Shown piece after piece: positions 56,501 through 64,000 of a DNA stretch of 64,000 nt; within the stretch, counting starts at the first letter, position 1; the number at the start of each line of letters is the position of its first letter. A model generated the notes under the pieces. The model was not told the origin of the DNA, made no database searches, and worked only from the letters and a program-made list of their open reading frames with translations. Where the stretch lies: positions 18,155-82,154 of the forward strand of contig JABANP010000218.1 in assembly GCA_013115135.1 (NCBI GenBank), in the 5' to 3' direction. The translations under genes and the position numbers were made by a program. The stretch comes from Perkinsus olseni. Taxonomy: Eukaryota; Perkinsozoa; Perkinsida; Perkinsidae.

Positions 56501-59264
56501 CACCTTAGTACACGCCTCTACGCCTTTCGTGGCACATCCTTCCTCTCTTGCGGTCTTGGGTTCCCCTTCGAGGGGGCATCGGCCGCATTAGCTCCGCTTG
56601 TTACACTACTCGCGTACACCTTCAGCGGCTTTGCCGCTATCTTGTCCCCGACCCCTCCCAGTGGGCTAGTGGGTGGCACCCTCTATCCGATTCGTGGCTA
56701 CTAGCTGGCCTGCTCCTCGGCTCCCCTTCGCCGTTACCGCTTCTGCGTCGCGATGAGTCTGCTTCCTTACCCTGCGGGGATCAGTACCTACCATCGTCCA
56801 GCTCGTACGCCATAATCTGGCTCTCTGTCTTGCATTTCTTCTGCTCTGGGACCGCCCAAGTGGTCACATCACGGGCCTCACGTGGATCTGAGGTTCTCGA
56901 GGACCTGCCCCCTAGAGGTCTCGAGGCTCCTTTTGTCTTGCTCCTGTGACAGGCCGCCTCGCTCTCGTCGCGTACTCTTACTTCGGGCGGTCCGCCCGAT
57001 CGACACCCGGGTGGATCCGGGATCGACACTAGGACATCTCCGGATTCACGGTTCCGAGTCACGTCACGACGACCCGTGCACTGTACACCCTCCGCGCCTG
57101 GCAAACATTACCCTAGTAGGGTTACCCTACCCTTCTGCCGCATTGGCTGCACCGACACATATCCGGCACTGCCCGGTCTGCTTTCCCGCTATCTTCGTGC
57201 GGACCAAGGGTTGACCGGGCTCTGTTTCCTCAAGTCTCTTGGGTTCGTCCTTCGCGCAGTTCGCATGGACCTTGGGTTTGCAGCTTTGCAAGTCCACGCT
57301 GTGCCTACCCCAGAGTTGGTCCCTGTGTGTTCCGCAGTGTGGACAGCGCAGGTTTCCGCGATGGGCTGTTCGCTCGCTTCGAGTACCTGCGGCAGTCACT
57401 GCACACCGCGTCGGTCGGACCGACTCGGTCCTTTCCGCGCTACCCCAGTCCGTTGCCCGGCAGTGGTTCGGATCGCCTGACGCAATTGGCCCGGCCATGT
57501 TGGCCCCGCTGCACCTTGCACGGGTCAGGGCTCCCAGCTTAGGGATGACTCACTGCTCTGCACCATGGCACCTGGGTGGACGGACTTCATCCTGTGCATG
57601 ATGGCGTCCTGCTCAATGGAAGCTTCCCCTGATAGTGTCTTGCTCTTGCAGACTAGCGGAACGGCTTACTCATTCGCTCTCAGCCTCAGAGCCAGAGGTA
57701 GGCTCCCGCTGGGTTCCCGCCCGCCCGCGAGTCGCGAAGGCGGTCGAGGAGGTGAACTCCTGGAGTAACTCCAGGCTCCGCTGCACTGTTCAGCCACCGC
57801 GGCTACTCTGTCGTTTGTAGCGCCTGCGCGGACTGGAGTCCGCCGGACTCATTCTCTCGTTACGTGACGCTAGTTGCGTCATGAGCTTCGGTGTCGTTAT
57901 CTCCAGTGGCGACTCGCGACCATTTGTGTGTCCACTTTATACGCGTGATTTGTGACAACTCCTTTGTCTCATACCACAGACTGTGGTCCACAGCCACCAG
58001 CTCTTGTGTCACACAGTTCGTGGAGCTACGTGCCCGTTCACGTCGTTTTGAGTCGTCTACTTCGCTCATGGTTTTTGTCCTCCACTCTGGTGACGCTTCC
58101 CGCGTAGACTCCGTTTCGTGCTCAGTGAGCACTGCTCACCCGACGGTACAGGGCGGGCAGATTACCGCTTGTTGGTACTGCACTGCCGCTACCCGAGCAG
58201 CCACCATTCTGCGGCGCAGGATCTGCGCTGCCGGTGCACCAACCCGGCATGCAGTTCATCGAGCATCAGGTGTTGCTCGGAGTCCGAGCCAGACGTGTCC
58301 GGGTTCTGCTTCCTTCTCTCTACAACCTTCCGGCGGCTGGTGTCGCTTCCCACGGGGAAGTTTCTCCTACCCTCTTCTCCGGCCACTGACTCGTGCTGCT
58401 TCGGCAGTAGGCACGGCCTTCACGAGGCCTTCCCGGAGATTCTTCCTCGGTGGGTGTCGGGGTTGTACTAGCACCTCGCGCATACGGCCTCCCGAGTCGG
58501 GAGGCTGGTCGGGAGTCCCGACCAGCTTCTCCTCGGGGCCCCCGAGTCGGAGGATATCACAGCTGCTGTGCTTGCTGCACTCAGCGTCTCCGATCTCCTT
58601 CTACGTTCGTCTCACCCCACGCGGCGCTACGCTTGGAAGCGTCGCGCATACACCGTATCCACGGCACAGCACTCGGTAAGCACTCGTTAATCTCGCTAGT
58701 CAGGGGCTCCTCATTCCCATCGTGAGCGGAGTCGCTTGCGTGACACCATGCAGCGACCATGCGGTGCTTTGTGCCGCAGTACTGCCAGGGCACCTCTGCG
58801 TTCGCCACTTGACTATGCTACAGTTCCGAAGCGGAACTTCCGCTTCTCGGCGCGACATTTGCATCAACGCGCAACCTCACCAGTGACTGACTGGAGCCCC
58901 CAGTCAGTGTCTCCTCCAGCCTGGGGGCGACCTTGGATCCATCGCATTCCTGTGTATCCAGCAGCTTCGACACAGCTATGATTCACCTCAGCCTCAGGCG
59001 GCGGGGTTGCCCCATTCGGTTAGTTTGGCCGTTAAACCGGCACGAGTCCTGCAACGTAGTGGCCCTACCCTGTAGGACCTACAGCAGGTGTGCTTCACCC
59101 CGTATGGAACTCGCAACGACGGGATTTCTATCACTCGCAGCATTTTCTGCGCATGCAGTGCTGAACCAGACCACATTATGTTTTTTTAGTCGGAGCTCCG
59201 GGGCGTATCACAGCGTCTTCAACTTGGTCACGTCCCGTCATGTTCGTCCCCGTTCTATGTGCTT

Positions 59265-59816
59265 TCATGCACACGATTGGGCAGCTGAGCTCGGTCTCGA
59301 CTCGATCGTAACGTTGTTCGCCCGGCAGAAGTGCCTTCTCCCCGGCTGTTCGATTCGCGACACGAGCTCTCTTCCCATGGGTGGCGCGGCGGCTTCGAGT
59401 CCCTTCACCGTTGCTATTAGCATAGGGCTACTCGTGTTGATCTCATACCCCGGCAGCTCATGCGCCTTCTTCACCCCCATCAAGTACGTCTTAGCGGTCC
59501 CAGCGTTTCCTATGCTAGTAATCCAGTCCTGCATCTCCTGTAGATTGGCTGGCATCGGTGCCCGCATCCTCTTGTCGGCTTTAGTCAACTCGACCGTGAA
59601 CCTGATCCACGACCGCATCCCCACCGCATACGTCTTCGCCGTGGCTGGGCGGATGCTGCGCGCTGCGACCGCCCACGCATCTTGCTTCAACCGTGCCACA
59701 TTTCTGTCGCCCTCTCCTTTCCACCGCGGCACCGTGGGTTTAGCCCGCAGTGTTTCTTTTTCTCCCCAGTCTTGCCATTCTGCCAGTAACCAGCCAAGCG
59801 TCGGTGGCTCATTCAT
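59265..59816 (-). pseudogene. Tyrosine recombinase N-terminal fragment, longer right-arm copy
   Basis: Mate of 35599-36151. Without the single-base deletion, the frame runs through TKTYLMG-like sequence into KKAHELPGYEINTSSPMLIA and TVKGLEAAAPP, and ends within repeat R1 (GRELVSRIEQPGRRHFC). It shows the core-binding domain whole but no catalytic domain. Confidence 0.65.
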
Positions 59817-61843
59817 CTCAATCTAACCTCAACTGCACAGCAGCCTCTTCTGCCCCCTACTACGATGGGCATGGGAAGAGACCTCGTCGTCTCGAATCGA
59901 TCTCAACGATGGGGGTCGCCTGGTAGGAGTGTCTCCTCCCCGGCTGATCGATTCGCGACTTGAGCTCTTTTCCCATTGTATGTTACGCAAGGTCGCGGGC
60001 GAAGAGCCGGGATTTTAGTAATCGATACACTCCGTGTGTCGAAGAAAAATCCACGGTAGTCCGCCGCAGGAGACAATCGTGTGTATGCGTGCGGGGCGGT
60101 GTACGTCACCGAGCCGTTCATCGTGAGAGGTCAGCGTCTGGCACGGTAGTGCCGGGTGTCCTGTCGATGTTTTTGACCCACCCGTCCCTCCCTCAATGGT
60201 GGGGTCGCCTGGTAGGAGTGTCTCCTCCCCGGCTGATCGATTCGCGACTTGAGCTCTTTTCCCATTGTATGTTACGCAAGGTCGCGGACGAAGAGCCGGG
60301 ATTTTTAAGTCGTACACCGTCATCTCGTACACTCCGCGAAAATTTTTTCGAAAAATTTTCGCGCCCCTTACTGCCACTCTGCTTCCTCCCTTCTCCCTGG
60401 TAAGGGAGTCCCCGCACATAGGTTCGAACCTGCGGTCTTCCGATCGAGAGTCCGCTGCCTTAACCACCATACCACTCACACTAATAAACTTTTTCTCACA
60501 GAGTGGCGCGAACAGTTCGCTCCCTATAGACAATATAACTTCCTTCGCTCCGTCATTGCACCCAGCGCGCGGCCCAAAAATGCGACTCAGCAAGCATGGT
60601 GTACGAGTTAGAAGCGGAGTTTGAGCATGATTGGACGAAACGGCGTGGATGAAAGAATCATGTACGTAAGACCCGTGGACGAAAGAGGTGTGTATGAAAG
60701 AGGATGGGCGGAAGTGATATGGACGAAACAAGCAGGAGGAACCCTACCATGGATGAAACAATTGTGGACGAAACCTGCAATGTATGAAACCGCGATGTAT
60801 GGATGGAGGTTCCCCGACACGGAGAGCTTTGCAAAAATCCAGCACGACACTCAAACCGGGGATGACAGATTCACATTCAAGCACTTTCATGTGCCAACGG
60901 CAGCGCCGAGGTCGTAACCAACAACGGTTCTCGACCCGAACGGGGCGGAGAAAGAGAACAGCGGCCGTAGCCGTGGCACTGCTGTTACAGTGGGGAGCCC
61001 AGCTGGCCGACGGCAGGACTTGCCAGGCCCCGTGTACCGGATCTCCCGCGGCTGCAAGTGCGCGCGGAACTTGTAATGCAAAACCAAGCCAGATCGGCGG
61101 CAAGGAGTCTTCATACTGTTTACCCTGCTCAAACAACGCGCACAACCGTGTGAACGTTGCCGCCGCGATGCCTAACCATCCCCCAATGGAAAAGTGCGCC
61201 ACATATTTGCCAACAAGCGATGCCAATTCGTGACGAGTACGCGGGATGGCCTCCGAGAGAGCCTCCGGTCGCGCGAACGGCAGTCAGACTCGGCACGTCC
61301 GGCAAACCGTGCCACATTTGGACACATGTGAGGATATCGTTTTTTTCAGGGGGAACCTGCCTAGGCAAGGCAGTCCACCCGAAGCCCAGGTAATCCTCAA
61401 CCGTTTCCCCAGCTTCGAGACGGCGTTTCTGAAGCTTCTCGTACACAGAAAATCAGTCTTCACTGTACTTCTCAAGGAGAAGAGTGCGAGCCTTGATGAA
61501 CACCTCGGCCGGATCCAGGACTCGGACCATAGGGTGCCCGGGTGTCTCACGATTCGTACACCGAAAACTCTTACACTTTCATTTCGTACACGACTCGTAC
61601 ACTGAATGCTCGTTCACCTCTTGGATCCGTACACCGTCATTTGGTACACTTGAAACTCATAAACATGAAACTCGCACACATAAAACTTATACACGTAAAA
61701 CTGATACACATAAAACTCGTGCACCATCAACTCGTACACGAGCACGACTCGTACACTACGCTGCTTGGGACGCATTTTTGGGCCGCGCTGAGAGCAATGG
61801 GGGAGCGAAGGAGGTAATATTATCCATAGAGAGCGAATTGTTC

Positions 61844-62300
61844 AATGATTATGAACATCAGCCACTCTGTTAGCGCGTATCCTGAGTAGCCACAGCTTGT
61901 GTGGAGAGTATATGTGGGGAAAGATACATGACGCTGGTTCACATCGAAGAGCAACAGTCATTACACAATGGAGAGAATTAAGGTGAAATCCCAGCCTTCC
62001 ACAGCCTATTCTCGCACTGTTTAGTTAAGCAGCCTCTTGATGTCATCTGAACATCAGCAACAATTCCAGAATGAAGCACTCACAGAGAGTAATTCTTTCT
62101 CTACTTAGAAGAGTAAGCTGCGGCAGAAAGCTTAAAAGGTAACTGTACCTCGGAAGATAAATTTTCTGACCGAATCGTGCGAGCTTATGGCGAGATCCAC
62201 GGCGGCATCCTGCTGGGCAGCATGGCAGAGGGTCTTCAAGATCATCGACTCGGTCAGAAGATCGCGTACAGGTTAGCTAATTGATGCATTTCTGTGTGTC
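61844..62300. other. Right flank of the inverted repeat, no gene recognised
   Basis: Unique sequence starting exactly where homology to the left arm stops. One open stretch (DRIVRAYGEIHGGILLGS, 62170-62280 on plus) resembles nothing I can name. Confidence 0.35.
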
Positions 62301-62309
62301 TTCAAATCT

Positions 62310-62900
62310 CAAATCTGGATTCGGACTCACTCATAGAGAAAGTATGAGCATATTCATTATCAAAATATTTCCAAATCGACTCAAGACACACAGAGGCGGA
62401 TTTACCTGGCTGAACCAACTCCTCAATTTCTTCACGAAGAGCTCCACCCAGGTTTCTCATTAAGTAGTGTGGGATTGCCCTATCAGACAGACCATAAACA
62501 ACTGCAGCCTTTTGGATACGAGCCTTGAATGCTGAATGATGAATCTTCTAACTTGCTGACGACCGCTCTAGTGGCGAATTGTCCTGTGCATGCATGCCCA
62601 CAGACGAGGACGATGTTTTATAGCCGAAACCTTCTTTGCAACGTACAGGCTTACGGAAACCTTCGACATCTTCCAATACAGCGCCATACTTGACGACTGC
62701 AATAATTGTAGTAGCAGCAACTACAACGTCCTTTTCAGACGCGGCGCCCCAACGCTGTAGCTTATTGCGGATGACAGATACAAGCTAAGGCGTCACTATC
62801 AGAACATTTAGGGTGGAGCTTTTGAAACTCAAATGTGTGATCGACTCCATCAATAGCTTTAGCTTCAATCTCCTCATACTTCAATTGCCCCAGAACAAGT
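62310..62900 (-). pseudogene. Retrotransposon Gag-like pseudogene
   Basis: Minus-strand pieces in several frames: LGQLKYEEIEAKAIDGVDHT, FEFQKLHPKCSDSDA, then IRNKLQRWGAASEKDVVVAA, VEGFRKPVRCKEGFGYKTSS, a stop, and FKARIQKAAVVYGLSDRAIP, HYLMRNLGGALREEIEELVQ, SIWKYFDNEYAH. The last part has the helix pattern of a retrotransposon Gag capsid region. At least one stop and one frame change break it. It is not related to the Gag pieces in the arms as far as I can see. Confidence 0.55.
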
Positions 62901-63490
62901 CCTGCATCGGGTAGCATTATGTAGAGTTAGGTTCGCAGTACCGACCTATACGTAACAAAGGAGTGCTAAGCCCCTAACCTGCTAACTCAACGTAGGCCTA
63001 AAAGCCGCTCTACCCGGAGCCTGCTGCGCAGATATAGCTAGTGATGTGTATGCGTGCAACTACAAAGGCAAGAAGACTAACTACACCAAGGTAAGAACGT
63101 CAAACTATATCAAAGCGCAAATTTTACACGCACCTATTCGTTCTAAGAGGATATCTTAAGGGTACGAGATGAGTCAACTAAAGCGCAACCATGCCGCAAC
63201 TCCGGGCCATTACTTGGTTGAGGAATTCCGAACCAGGATGTGTGTAATATCTTGCATACAAGAAATTCGTTATTTCCGACTCCGCCCCAGCACTCACCGC
63301 GACACGAACAGCGCACCGTAGACTACGGTTACCTGGCACCACATACTACAGGCTGAGAGCCCCGCCGCGGTCATTGCCTAGAGTTATTGCTGTAAGTGCT
63401 ACACGACGCCTTATCCTCGGCACTCGAGGACCAGGACCGGGGCCACGTGCCACTTTCTTGCTCCAGTAAAGGGCGGCAGGCCCGCCGTCA
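62901..63490. other. No gene seen
   Basis: Upstream (on the minus strand) of the Gag-like pseudogene; it could hold its promoter or LTR but no direct repeat partner is in the window. Confidence 0.3.
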
Positions 63491-63494
63491 GAGT

Positions 63495-63680
63495 GTATAA
63501 TCACTCATAAACATAAATCTCGTACACAGAAATCTTGGGAAACTCCTGTGGGAGTCATCGCGGAGATCCGCACTTGCCACTATGAGCTCGTACACTAATA
63601 GATCTTTTCCACTAATATCTCGCACACAAGAAATTCGTGCAGCCTTGTACGCTCAAAAATGGTACACACTAAGCTAGTAA
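63495..63680 (-). repeat. 15-bp array A11, decayed
   Basis: CATAAACATAAATCT, CGTACACAGAAATCT, CGTACACTAATAGAT, CGCACACAAGAAATT, separated by unrelated bases; phase kept only in pairs. It precedes the third copy of R4, as A9 precedes R4 in the right arm. Confidence 0.55.
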
Positions 63681-63708
63681 ACTTCAGTCTGATGCTTTGT
63701 ATACTAAA

Positions 63709-64000
63709 GTGCCAAACACTTTGGATCCGGTTCACGGATTGTGAATACCGTCAAGCCCCAAGCAAGGGTGTGTCCCAATCAGGTGGTCAAGCCCACTGGT
63801 AATAATAGGCCACGAAGGGGTCGTACCTTGTGTATGCGTGCAATAGTTGTCTACGCTATAAAAGAATAGATCTACTTCTAATAATATGCTGTACGCATAC
63901 AATTTGTCGTAAGGCTACTCATTAAGATTGTGGTGTGGCTCTACCCCAGCATCCGCCCTCCTGCCACAAAAGACTGACTCTACAATTAGTTGTTAGTATG
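63709..64000 (-). repeat. Repeat R4, third copy, cut by the window end
   Basis: From ACTAAAGTGCCAAACACTTT on, matches 50877-51160 with a few percent difference (for example ATCTACTTCT for ATTACTTCT). Orientation equals the right arm, so a further Gag-like unit may continue past the window on the minus strand. Confidence 0.85.

Larger units (their letters stand above)
48367..61843 (-). repeat. Right arm of giant inverted repeat
   Basis: Reverse complement of 33573-45713 with extra material: about 1.15 kb at 49.1-50.9 kb and about 0.2 kb at 53.73-53.93 kb. Landmarks: array A10 mate 48730-49085, A9 mate 50521-50860, R4 50877-51401, Gag-like 51402-52740, unknown ORF 52811-53731, A8 mate 53955-54221, R2 54222-54389 and 60015-60177, minisatellite 54463-54770, recombinase 59265-59816, R3 60365-60611, A7 mate 60606-60804, Gag/RNase H fragment 60796-61531, A6 mate 61536-61761. 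Confidence 0.93.

Noticed and set aside
33573..61843. Pure sequencing artefact (missed-adapter palindromic read)
   Set aside because: Arms differ by private insertions of 0.2 and about 1.15 kb, single-base changes and a chimeric deletion, and the loop is long. An assembly error remains possible and is listed as the refuting test.

Overview
This is a nuclear window from a flagellated protist. The genes are split by short GT...AG introns (49 to 87 nt in the two genes I could splice exactly), and they include flagellar genes (IFT88, a sperm-tail/SHIPPO-repeat protein), GRASP, RNF10, a plant-NCL-like EF-hand exchanger and CDC6. An alveolate, most likely Perkinsus-like, is my inference; no diagnostic marker such as a spliced leader or rRNA is visible.

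Part 1, about 1-30.3 kb, is a dense gene region. In order: a RING-CH + FHA protein (cut by the window start, +), ZNHIT2-like (+), IFT88 (-) with a tRNA-Val(AAC) antisense to it, GRASP55/65 (-), an EF-hand Na+/Ca2+ exchanger of the NCL type (-), a FAM210/DUF1279 mitochondrial membrane protein (-), an unrecognised multi-exon gene (+), an exostosin/GT47 glycosyltransferase (+), CDC6 (+), RNF10 (-), a SHIPPO/STPG-type protein (-), a PDI-like thioredoxin protein (+), proteasome beta4/PSMB2 (-) and the CIA factor CIAO2/MIP18 (-). Exons and introns are both full of (ATG)n, (CAA)n, (TAC)n and (GCA)n runs, which appear in the proteins as Asp, His, Asn, Gln and Ser tracts.

Part 2, about 30.3-64 kb, is different in composition: GC-richer and made almost entirely of repeats and retroelement debris. 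Its main structure is a giant inverted repeat: left arm about 33573-45713, right arm about 48367-61843, around a 2.65 kb loop. The loop and inner left arm carry a retroelement on the minus strand (Gag zinc-knuckle/protease ORF, then an RT-RNase H ORF with its catalytic residues). The arms carry fragments of a second Gag/RT/RNase H element, the N-terminal domain of a tyrosine recombinase, a Gag-like charged ORF, a 55-bp minisatellite and direct repeats. The right arm has extra nested duplications.

The most unusual signal is a family of at least eleven arrays in this second part. They are built from degenerate 15-bp units in strict 15-bp phase: each unit keeps a GTAC-centred core (GTGTACGA, CGTACAG or CGTCCA variants), and the rest varies from unit to unit. 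They lie beside almost every retroelement fragment. I know of no described system of this kind.

Most intron-containing genes are given as outer spans. Exact exons are stated only where I spliced them.
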